Shown here: positions 19,801 to 31,800 of the stretch, piece after piece | How the letters are laid out: each line of letters begins with the position of its first letter | Position numbering within the stretch: the first letter of the stretch is position 1 | Source of the DNA: Catenovulum sp052056295 | GTDB lineage: Bacteria; Pseudomonadota; Gammaproteobacteria; Enterobacterales; Alteromonadaceae | Length of the DNA: 64,000 bases | Reading direction: 5' to 3' | Assembly (NCBI RefSeq): GCF_052056295.1 | Contig: NZ_CP182493.1 | Span: 806,001 to 870,000 of the forward strand | The notes under the pieces: model-generated | Seen by the model: the letters and a program-made list of their open reading frames with translations, nothing else | Told to the model about the DNA's origin: nothing | Databases searched by the model: none | Program-made: the position numbers and the translations under genes

Positions 19801-22800
19801 TTTTCGAAATTACCGCCAGAAACGTTATCTAAGCTTAAGGTCGTGGTGATTGAATCTGCACCCACGTACACATCATCACCAACAGCAACACTCACTGAGC
19901 CAGAGCTTTGGCCCGCAGCAATTGAGATTTCAGCACCATTACTTAAGGTGAGCGTCATCGCTGTTTCGGCAGGTGCCGTTAAGCTCGCTGTATAAGTAAT
20001 TGAGCCAGCTTCGGCAGCAGTTGTTGAACCTGTTAGGTTTAGCGTCACATCTGAAACGGTATCACTTACTTCAGTTGTAACTGAGTTTGTGCCTAATACA
20101 AGGTTTTCGAAGTTACCGCCAGTAACGTTATCTAGGCTTAATGTTGTGGTGATTGAATCTGCACCCACGTATACATCATCCGATACAGCCACCGATACTG
20201 AGCCACTGCTTTGACCTGCTGCAATACTAATTTCTGCACCATTACTTAAGGTAATCGTCATCGCCGTTTCTGCAGGCGCAGTTAGGCTTGCGGTATAAGT
20301 AATTGAACCTGCTTCCGCTGCGGTTGTAGAGCCTGTTAAGTTTAAGGTGACATCTGTTGCAACATCACTGATTTCAGTGGTAACTGAGTTTGTGCCGAGG
20401 ATTAAGTTTTCGAAGTTACCGCCTGAGACATTATCTAGGCTTAAGGTGGTCACAACATCGTCAGCACCGTTATAAACATCATCTGATACTGCGACAGATA
20501 CTGAACCACTGCTTTGACCTGCTGCAATACTAATTTCTGCTCCATTGCTTAAGGTGATGGTCATCGCCGTTTCGGCAGGTGCCGTTAAACTTGCAGTGTA
20601 GGTAATTGAGCCCGCTTCAACTGCAGTTGTAGAGCCGGTTAGGTTTAAGGTGACATCGGTTGCAACATCACTGATTTCAGTGGTAACTGAGTTTGTGCCT
20701 AATACAAGATTCTCGAAGTTACCGCCTGAGACATTATCTAGGCTTAAGGTGGTCACTACATCATCGGCACCGTTATAAACATCATTAGATACCGATACTG
20801 AAACAGAGCCTGAGCTTTGACCTGCAGCAATTGAGATTTCTGCACCATTACTTAAGGTGATCGTCATCGCCGTTTCTGCAGGTGCGGTTAAGCTGGCAGT
20901 GTAAGTAATTGAGCCCGCTTCGGCTGCAGTTGTTGAGCCGGTTAAGTTTAAGGTGACATCTGTTGCAACATCACTGATTTCAGTTGTAACTGAGTTTGTG
21001 CCTAATACAAGGTTTTCGAAGTTGCCACCTGAGACGTTATCTAGGCTTAAGGTCGTGGTGATTGAATCTACACCCACGTATACATCATCCGATACAGCCA
21101 CCGATACTGAGCCACTGCTTTGACCTGCTGCAATACTAATTTCTGCACCATTGCTTAAGGTGATGGTCATCGCAGTTTCTGCAGGCGCGGTTAAGCTGGC
21201 TGTATAAGTAATTGAGCCCGCTTCGGCTGCAGTTGTAGAGCCGGTTAGGTTTAAGGTGACATCGGTTGCGACATCACTAATTTCAGTTGTAACTGAGTTT
21301 GTGCCTAATACAAGATTTTCGAAGTTACCGCCAGAAACGTTATCTAAACTTAATGTCGTGGTGATTGAATCTGCACCCACGTATACATCATCGCCAACTG
21401 CGACACTCACTGAGCCAGAGCTTTGACCCGCCGCAATCGTAATGACCGCTTCATTACTTAAGGTGATAGTCATTGCCGTTTCTGCAGGTGCGGTTAGGCT
21501 AGCTGTGTAAGTAATTGAGCCCGCCTCTACTGCTGTGCTTGAACCTGTTAAATTCAATGTCACGTCAGTTGCAACATCACTGATTTCAGTTGTAACTGAA
21601 CTTGTGCCAAGTACTAAGTTTTCGAAGTTACCGCCAGAAACGTTATCTAAGCTTAAGCTTGTGGTGATTGAATCTGCACCCACGTATACATCATCGCCAA
21701 CTGCAACACTGACTGAGCCAGAGCTTTGACCTGCTGCAATTGAGATCTCAGCACCATTGCTTAAGGTAATCGCCATCGCCGTTTCTGCAGGCGCAGTTAG
21801 GCTTGCGGTATAAGTAATTGAACCTGCTTCCGCTGCGGTTGTAGAGCCGGTTAAATTCAATGTCACGTCGGTTGCGACATCTGAAACCGTTGTGGTGACA
21901 GAGTTTGTGCCGAGGATTAAGTTTTCGAAGTTACCGCCTGAGACATTATCTAGGCTTAAGGTCGTAACAACATCGTCGGCACCATTGTAGACATCATCCG
22001 ATACCGATACTGAAACAGAGCCTGAGCTTTTACCTGCAGCAATTGAGATTTCTGCACCATTACTTAAGGTAATCGTCATCGCTGTTTCTGCAGGCGCCGT
22101 TAAGCTCGCTGTATAAGTGATTGAGCCCGCTTCAGCTGCGGTTGTAGAGCCGGTTAAGTTTAAGGTGACATCTGTCGCAACATCACTAATTTCAGTTGTA
22201 ACTGAGTTTGTGCCTAGGACTAAATTCTCGAAGTTGCCGCCAGTGACATTATCTAGGCTTAATGTGGTGGTGATTGGATCTGCACCGACATAAACATCAT
22301 CTGATACTGCTACAGATACAGAGCCAGAACTTTGACCTGCAGCGATTGAGATTTCTGCACCGTTACTTAAGGTGATGGTCATCGCGGTTTCGGCAGGTGA
22401 AGTTAAGCTTGCAGTGTAAGTAATTGAACCTGCTTCGGCTGCAGTTGTAGAGCCGGTTAAGTTAAGCGTCACATCTGTTGCAACATCCGAAACCGTTGTG
22501 GTCACAGAACTTGTGCCGAGGATTAAGTTTTCGAAATTACCGCCAGAAACGTTATCTAGGCTTAAGGTGGTCACTACATCATCGGCACCATTGTAGACAT
22601 CATCCGATACAGCAACTGATACTGAGCCACTGCTTTGACCTGCGGCAATTGAGATTTCTGCACCATTACTTAAGGTGATGGTCATTGCAGTTTCTGCAGG
22701 TGCGGTTAAGCTTGCAGTGTAGGTAATTGAACCGGCTTCAGCTGCGGTTGAAGAGCCGGTTAAATTCAATGTAACGTCTGTTGCAACATCGCTGATTTCA

Positions 22801-25800
22801 GTTGTAACTGAGTTTGTGCCTAATACTAGGTTTTCGAAATTACCGCCAGAAACGTTATCTAAGCTTAAGGTCGTGGTGATTGAATCTGCACCCACGTACA
22901 CATCATCACCAACAGCAACACTGACTGAGCCAGAGCTTTGGCCCGCAGCAATTGAGATTTCAGCACCATTACTTAAGGTGAGCGTCATCGCTGTTTCGGC
23001 AGGTGCGGTTAGGCTTGCAGTGTAGGTAATTGAACCGGCTTCAGCTGCGGTTGAAGAGCCGGTTAAATTCAATGTAACGTCTGTTGCAACATCGCTGATT
23101 TCAGTTGTAACTGAGTTTGTGCCTAATACAAGATTCTCGAAGTTGCCACCTGAGACGTTATCTAGGCTTAAGGTCGTGGTGATTGAATCTGCACCCACGT
23201 ATACATCATCGCCAACAGCAACTGATACCGAACCACTGCTTTGACCTGCTGCTATTGAGATTTCAGCACCATTACTTAAGGTGAGCGTCATCGCTGTTTC
23301 GGCAGGTGCGGTTAGGCTTGCAGTGTAGGTAATTGAACCGGCTTCAGCTGCGGTTGAAGAGCCGGTTAAATTCAATGTAACGTCTGTTGCAACATCGCTG
23401 ATTTCAGTTGTAACTGAGTTTGTGCCTAATACTAGGTTTTCGAAATTACCGCCAGAAACGTTATCTAAGCTTAAGGTCGTGGTGATTGAATCTGCACCCA
23501 CGTACACATCATCACCAACAGCAACACTCACTGAGCCAGAGCTTTGGCCCGCAGCAATTGAGATTTCAGCACCATTACTTAAGGTGAGCGTCATCGCTGT
23601 TTCGGCAGGTGCCGTTAAGCTCGCTGTATAAGTAATTGAGCCAGCTTCGGCAGCAGTTGTTGAACCTGTTAGGTTTAGCGTCACATCTGAAACGGTATCA
23701 CTTACTTCAGTTGTAACTGAGTTTGTGCCTAATACAAGGTTTTCGAAGTTACCGCCAGTAACGTTATCTAGGCTTAATGTTGTGGTGATTGAATCTGCAC
23801 CCACGTATACATCATCCGATACAGCCACCGATACTGAGCCACTGCTTTGACCTGCTGCAATACTAATTTCTGCACCATTACTTAAGGTAATCGTCATCGC
23901 CGTTTCTGCAGGCGCAGTTAGGCTTGCGGTATAAGTAATTGAACCTGCTTCCGCTGCGGTTGTAGAGCCTGTTAAGTTTAAGGTGACATCTGTTGCAACA
24001 TCACTGATTTCAGTGGTAACTGAGTTTGTGCCGAGGATTAAGTTTTCGAAGTTACCGCCTGAGACATTATCTAGGCTTAAGGTGGTCACAACATCGTCAG
24101 CACCGTTATAAACATCATCTGATACTGCGACAGATACTGAACCACTGCTTTGACCTGCTGCAATACTAATTTCTGCTCCATTGCTTAAGGTGATGGTCAT
24201 CGCCGTTTCGGCAGGTGCCGTTAAACTTGCAGTGTAGGTAATTGAGCCCGCTTCAACTGCAGTTGTAGAGCCGGTTAGGTTTAAGGTGACATCGGTTGCA
24301 ACATCACTGATTTCAGTGGTAACTGAGTTTGTGCCTAATACAAGATTCTCGAAGTTACCGCCTGAGACATTATCTAGGCTTAAGGTGGTCACTACATCAT
24401 CGGCACCGTTATAAACATCATTAGATACCGATACTGAAACAGAGCCTGAGCTTTGACCTGCAGCAATTGAGATTTCTGCACCATTACTTAAGGTGATCGT
24501 CATCGCCGTTTCTGCAGGTGCGGTTAAGCTGGCAGTGTAAGTAATTGAGCCCGCTTCGGCTGCAGTTGTTGAGCCGGTTAAGTTTAAGGTGACATCTGTT
24601 GCAACATCACTGATTTCAGTTGTAACTGAGTTTGTGCCTAATACAAGGTTTTCGAAGTTGCCACCTGAGACGTTATCTAGGCTTAAGGTCGTGGTGATTG
24701 AATCTACACCCACGTATACATCATCCGATACAGCCACCGATACTGAGCCACTGCTTTGACCTGCTGCAATACTAATTTCTGCACCATTGCTTAAGGTGAT
24801 GGTCATCGCAGTTTCTGCAGGCGCGGTTAAGCTGGCTGTATAAGTAATTGAGCCCGCTTCGGCTGCAGTTGTAGAGCCGGTTAGGTTTAAGGTGACATCG
24901 GTTGCGACATCACTAATTTCAGTTGTAACTGAGTTTGTGCCTAATACAAGATTTTCGAAGTTACCGCCAGAAACGTTATCTAAACTTAATGTCGTGGTGA
25001 TTGAATCTGCACCCACGTATACATCATCGCCAACTGCGACACTCACTGAGCCAGAGCTTTGACCCGCCGCAATCGTAATGACCGCTTCATTACTTAAGGT
25101 GATAGTCATTGCCGTTTCTGCAGGTGCGGTTAGGCTAGCTGTGTAAGTAATTGAGCCCGCCTCTACTGCTGTGCTTGAACCTGTTAAATTCAATGTCACG
25201 TCAGTTGCAACATCACTGATTTCAGTTGTAACTGAACTTGTGCCAAGTACTAAGTTTTCGAAGTTACCGCCAGAAACGTTATCTAAGCTTAAGCTTGTGG
25301 TGATTGAATCTGCACCCACGTATACATCATCGCCAACTGCAACACTGACTGAGCCAGAGCTTTGACCTGCTGCAATTGAGATCTCAGCACCATTGCTTAA
25401 GGTAATCGCCATCGCCGTTTCTGCAGGCGCAGTTAGGCTTGCGGTATAAGTAATTGAACCTGCTTCCGCTGCGGTTGTAGAGCCGGTTAAATTCAATGTC
25501 ACGTCGGTTGCGACATCTGAAACCGTTGTGGTGACAGAGTTTGTGCCGAGGATTAAGTTTTCGAAGTTACCGCCAGAAACGTTATCTAGGCTTAAGGTCG
25601 TGGTGATTGAATCTGCACCCACGTATACATCATCTGAAACAGCAACTGATACTGAGCCACTGCTTTGACCTGCCGCAATACTGATTTCAGCGCCATTGCT
25701 TAAGGTGATGGTCATTGCCGTTTCTGCAGGTGCGGTTAGGCTTGCAGTGTAAGTAATTGAGCCTGCTTCGGCTGCGGTTGCAGAGCCAGTTAAGTTTAAC

Positions 25801-28800
25801 GTTACATCTGTCGCAACATCACTGATTTCAGTGGTAACTGAGTTTGTGCCTAGGACTAAATTCTCGAAGTTGCCGCCAGTGACATTATCTAGGCTTAATG
25901 TGGTGGTGATTGGATCTGCACCCACGTATACATCATCGCCAACAGCAACACTCACTGAGCCCGAACTTTGACCTGCTGCAATTGAGATTTCTGCACCATT
26001 GCTTAAGGTAATGGTCATCGCCGTTTCTGCAGGCGCGGTTAGGCTGGCAGTATAAGTAATTGAACCTGCCTCTGCAGCCGTGCTCGAACCTGTTAAGTTT
26101 AAGGTTACATCGGTTGCAACATCTGAAACCGTTGTGGTCACAGAACTTGTGCCGAGGATTAAGTTTTCGAAATTACCGCCTGATACATTATCTAGGCTTA
26201 AGGTGGTCACTACATCATCGGCGCCGTTATAAACATCATCCGATACCGCAACTGATACTGAGCCCGAGCTTTGGCCCGCAGCAATACTGATTTCCGCACC
26301 ATTACTTAAGGTGATGGTCATCGCTGTTTCTGCAGGTGCGGTTAGTCTGGCTGTGTAAGTAATTGAGCCTGCTTCCGCAGCGGTTGTAGAGCCGGTTAAA
26401 TTAAGCGTAACATCTGAAACTGTGTCACTCACTGTTGTGGTCACAGAACTTGTGCCCAGCACTAAGTTTTCGAAGTTGCCGCCTGATACATTATCTAAAC
26501 TTAAGGTCGTGGTGATTGAATCTGCACCCACGTACACATCATCGCCAACTGCAACACTGACTGAGCCAGAGCTTTGACCTGCCGCAATACTGATTTCTGC
26601 ACCATTACTTAAGGTAATGGTCATTGCCGTTTCGGCAGGTGCCGTTAAGCTCGCTGTATAAGTAATTGAACCTGCTTCTAGCGCTGTACTTGAACCTGTT
26701 AAATTCAAGGTGACATTGGTTGCAACATCTGAAACCGTTGTTGTGACTGAGTTTGTGCCTAATACAAGATTCTCGAAGTTGCCACCTGAGACGTTATCTA
26801 AGCTTAATGTTGTAACAACATCGCCAGCACCGTTATAAACGTCATCGCCAACAGCAACACTCACTGAGCCAGAGCTTTGGCCCGCAGCAATACTAATTTC
26901 TGATCCATTGCTTAAGGTGATGGTCATCGCTGTTTCTGCAGGCGCGGTCAGGCTGGCTGTATAAGTGATTGAACCTGCTTCCGCAGCGGTTGTAGAGCCA
27001 GTTAAGTTTAAGGTGACATCGGTTGCAACATCACTGATTTCAGTGGTAACTGAGTTTGTGCCTAATACAAGATTCTCGAAGTTACCGCCTGAGACATTAT
27101 CTAGGCTTAAGGTGGTCACTACATCGTCGGCACCATTGTAGACATCATCCGATACCGATACTGAAACAGAGCCTGAGCTTTGACCTGCAGCAATTGAGAT
27201 TTCTGCACCATTACTTAAGGTAATCGTCATCGCTGTTTCTGCAGGCGCGGTTAAGCTGGCTGTATAAGTAATTGAGCCTGCTTCAGCAGCAGTTGTAGAG
27301 CCGGTTAAATTCAATGTTACATCGGTTGCAACATCACTGATTTCAGTTGTAACTGAGTTTGTGCCTAATACAAGATTTTCGAAGTTACCGCCAGAAACGT
27401 TATCTAAACTTAATGTCGTGGTGATTGAATCTGCACCCACGTATACATCATCGCCAACTGCAACACTCACTGAGCCAGAGCTTTGACCCGCCGCAATCGT
27501 AATGACCGCTTCATTACGTAAGGTGATAGTCATTGCCGTTTCTGCAGGTGCGGTTAGGCTTGCCGTATAAGTGATTGAACCTGCTTCGGCTGCTGTGCTT
27601 GAACCAGTTAAGTTTAGGGAGACATCGGTTGCAACATCACTAATTTCAGTGGTAACTGAGTTTGTACCTAATACGAGATTTTCGAAATTACCACCTGATA
27701 CATTATCTAGGCTTAAGGTTGTAACAACATCGTCAGCACCATTGTATACATCATCCGATACAGCAACTGATATCGAACCACTGCTTTGACCTGCAGCAAT
27801 ACTGATTTCTGCACCATTACTTAAGGTAATGGTCATCGCCGTTTCTGCTGGTGCGGTTAAGCTGGCTGTATAGGTAATTGAGCCTGCCTCTAAAGCAGTG
27901 CTTGAACCTGTTAAGTTTAAGGTGACATCTGTCGCAACATCACTAATTTCAGTGGTGACTGAGTTTGTGCCGAGGATTAAGTTTTCGAAGTTACCGCCGG
28001 ATACATTATCTAGACTTAAGGTGGTCACTACATCATCAGCACCATTGTAGACATCATCCGATACTGCAACACTCACCGAGCCAGAACTTTGACCCGCAGC
28101 AATTGAAATCTCAGCACCATTACTTAAAGTAATGGTCATCGCCGTTTCTGCAGGTGCAGTTAAGCTTGCAGTATAAGTAATTGAGCCTGCTTCCGCAGCA
28201 GTTGTTGAACCTGTTAGGTTTAGCGTCACATCTGAAACTGTGTCACTCACTGTTGTGGTCACAGAACTTGTGCCGAGGATTAAGTTTTCGAAATTGCCGC
28301 CAGAAACGTTATCTAAGCTTAATGTCGTGGTGATTGAGTCTGCACCCACGTACACATCATCGCCAACTGCAACACTCACTGAGCCCGAACTTTGACCCGC
28401 GGCAATACTGATTTCAGCACCATTACTTAAGGTGATGGTCATTGCCGTTTGTGCTGGCGCAGTTAAGCTGGCTGTATAAGTAATAGAACCCGCTTCGGCT
28501 GCGGTTGTTGAACCTGTTAGGTTTAAGGTTACATCAGAAACTGCATCGCTTACTGCAGTGGTGACTGAGTTTGTACCCAATACAAGGTTTTCGAAGTTGC
28601 CGCCTGATACATTATCTAGGCTTAAGGTCGTCACTACATCATCGGCACCATTATAAACATCATCTGATACAGCCACTGATACTGAGCCTGAGCTTTGACC
28701 CGCGGCAATACTGATTTCTGCACCATTACTTAAGGTGATGGTCATTGCTGTTTCTGCAGGTGCCGTCAAGCTTGCCGAATAAGTAATTGAACCTGCTTCC

Positions 28801-31800
28801 GCTGCGGTTGTTGAGCCGGTTAAGTTCAATGTAACGTCAGTTGCAACATCACTGATTTCAGTTGTAACTGAGTTTGTACCTAATACGAGATTTTCGAAGT
28901 TACCGCCTGATACATTGTCTAGGCTTAAGGTTGTGGTGATTGAATCTGCACCAACATACACATCATCACCAACTGCAACACTCACTGAGCCTGAGCTTTG
29001 ACCTGCTGCAATTGAGATTTCAGCGCCATTGCTTAAGGTAATCGTCATCGCTGTTTCTGCAGGTGCCGTTAAGCTTGCAGTATAAGTAATTGAGCCTGCT
29101 TCCGCAGCGGTTGTAGAGCCGGTTAAATTCAAGGTGACATCAGTTGCAACATCGCTGATTTCAGTGGTAACTGAGTTTGTGCCTAGGACTAAATTCTCGA
29201 AGTTGCCGCCAGTGACATTATCTAGGCTTAAAGTTGTGGTGATTGAATCTGCACCCACGTATACATCATCGCCTACTGCAACACTGACAGAGCCACTGCT
29301 TTGACCTGCTGCAATACTAATTTCAGCACCATTGCTTAAGGTAATGCTCATCGCCGTTTCTGCAGGTGCAGTTAGGCTAGCCGTATAAGTAATTGAACCG
29401 GCTTCCGCAGCTGTGCTTGAGCCAGTTAGGTTCAGAGTCACATCGGTTGCAACATCACTGATTTCAGTCGTAACTGAGTTTGTGCCTAATACGAGGTTTT
29501 CGAAGTTACCGCCTGAAACATTATCTAGGCTTAAGGTTGTAACAACATCATCAGCACCATTGTAGACATCATCACCAACAGCAACACTGACTGAGCCCGA
29601 GCTTTGACCTGCTGCAATACTGATTTCGGCACCATTGCTTAAGGTAATGGTCATCGCCGTTTCTGCAGGCGCGGTTAAGCTGGCTGTATAAGTAATTGAG
29701 CCCGCTTCAGCTGCAGTTGTTGAGCCGGTTAAATTCAATGTCACGTCGGTTGCTACATCTGAAACCGTTGTGGTGACAGAGTTTGTACCCAATACAAGGT
29801 TTTCGAAGTTACCGCCTGAGACATTATCTAGGCTTAAGGTGGTCACTACATCATCAGCACCGTTATAAACATCATCTGAAACAGCAACTGATACTGACCC
29901 ACTACTTTGGCCCGCAGCAATACTAATTTCTGCACCATTACTTAAGGTAATCGTCATCGCCGTTTCCGCAGGTGCCGTTAAGCTGGCTGTATAAGTAATT
30001 GAGCCCGCTTCAGCTGCAGTTGTAGAGCCGGTTAAATTCAATGTCACGTCGGTTGCTACATCTGAAACCGTTGTGGTGACAGAGTTTGTACCCAATACAA
30101 GGTTTTCGAAGTTACCGCCAGTAACGTTATCTAGGCTTAAGGTGGTTACTACATCGTCAGCACCATTGTAGACATCATCCGATACAGCCACTGATACTGA
30201 GCCACTGCTTTGACCTGCAGCAATTGAGATTTCAGCACCATTACTTAAGGTAATGGTCATCGCTGTTTCTGCAGGTGCGGTTAAGCTTGCAGTATAGTTA
30301 ATTGAGCCGCCTTCAGTTGCGTTTAAATCACCAGAAAGTGATAAAGTAACCTCTTCGGCAATAGATGCAATATCAGTTGTTACAGACGAATTACCTAGAA
30401 CGAGATTTTCAAAATTACCACCAGAAATATTCGCTTCGTCAATGCTAACGGAAAGAGAGCTTTGCTCCGAAGGCGCTGTAACCTCGACAAAACCAGAAGA
30501 TTGTCCAGCTAAAACAATGATTGTTTGCCCGTTTGACAATGGAATAGATAAATCGGTCGCGGCTGGCTCGGATAAACTAACCTGATAACTAATAAGATCA
30601 CCAGCAGTCACTTCACTGTCTGCACTGAAAGTTAAAGTTACATCACTAATAACATCAGCTACATTGGTCACTACACTGGTCGTGTCTACTTGAAGATCTT
30701 CAAAATTGCCACCAGTCACTGAACCAGCGTCAATTGCTACATTAAATACACGAGCATCTTGATATACAGAATCTTGAGTAACAAACGCTGCGCTCGCAGA
30801 AGATTGACCTGCTAAAATGGTTATCGTCAAACCATTGGTCAATTGAACAGTCAAATCCGTCGCGGTTGGTGAAGTAGTAGACACAGTATAATTTATGTTG
30901 CTACCTTCATTAACTTGGCTGTCAGCCGTTAAAGTCAATTGCGTCGTTTCAACTACATCAGAAACTTGTGTCGTAACAGACTCTGTCGATATATCTAACT
31001 GCTCAAAGCCCCCACCAATTACAGAATTAGCGTCTATCTGATTAATAATAGTTGTCGCATCAAGCGTGGCTGTATTTTCAATCGAAACTAAAACACTCCC
31101 CTCTGTTTGCCCAGCATTAATAACAATAGTTTCACCATTGGTAAGATTAATTGTCATATCGCTAGCAGCTGGGTTCGAAAGGACTGCTGTGTATTCTATC
31201 TCTTGACCTTCATTAATCGTGGTATCTGCACTTAGAGTTAACCGCGTAACATCTATAGTGTCCGTTATCCCTGTTGAAACAGGATCGAGCGCAAAAGATA
31301 AACGTTCAAAATTGCCGCCAGTCACATCACTGATACTATCAGTGATTGTATCTGATTCAGCGTAAACATCATCGGATGCAGCAAAGTCGACAACTACTTG
31401 ACCTTGAGTTTGCTCTGCTTCAATTGTGATGATTTGTCCTGAAGCTAAAGTGACTGTAACTTGCGTTTGCGCTGGATTTGAAAGTGTTGCAGTGTAGGTA
31501 ATTTGCCCGCCCGCTTCAGATACGGATTCTGACGCACTTAGTGCTAAAGTCGTTTCATTAATTGTATCAGCGACATTAATTGTTACAGGCGTTGAATCAA
31601 TTACTATGCTATCAAAGCTACCACCAGAAACACTTAGAATTGTGTCTGTCAGGGTTTCAGCATCGATATAAACATCTTCATCGGCGTCAATCACACGCTG
31701 GGCATTGCCAAATATTTGTCCCGCTGCAATTGTAATGCTGACACCACTGGCTAATGTAACTGTCATTTCAGATTCAGTAGCTTGCGATAAAACCGCCGTA

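Larger units (their letters stand above)
16722..30356 (-). repeat. Array of 45 tandem 303-bp coding repeats
   Basis: Each unit encodes 101 residues beginning about EVTLNLTGSTTAAEAGSITY and ending GGNFENLVLGTNSVTTE. The GGNFENL codons recur at exact multiples of 303 bp from 16771 to 30103 (44 intervals) with no insertion or deletion. Units combine a few variant blocks: NGADDVV or VGADSIT, AVSDD or AVGDD, EISDVATDV, TVSDVATDV or EVSDTVSDV, and a rare NEAVITIAAG form. Each unit should fold as one Ig-like LapA domain, together forming a very long stalk. Confidence 0.95.

Noticed and set aside
16722..30356. Regular repeats that could suggest a CRISPR array or satellite DNA
   Set aside because: The period is 303 bp, the frame stays open throughout and the product is a known adhesin domain.
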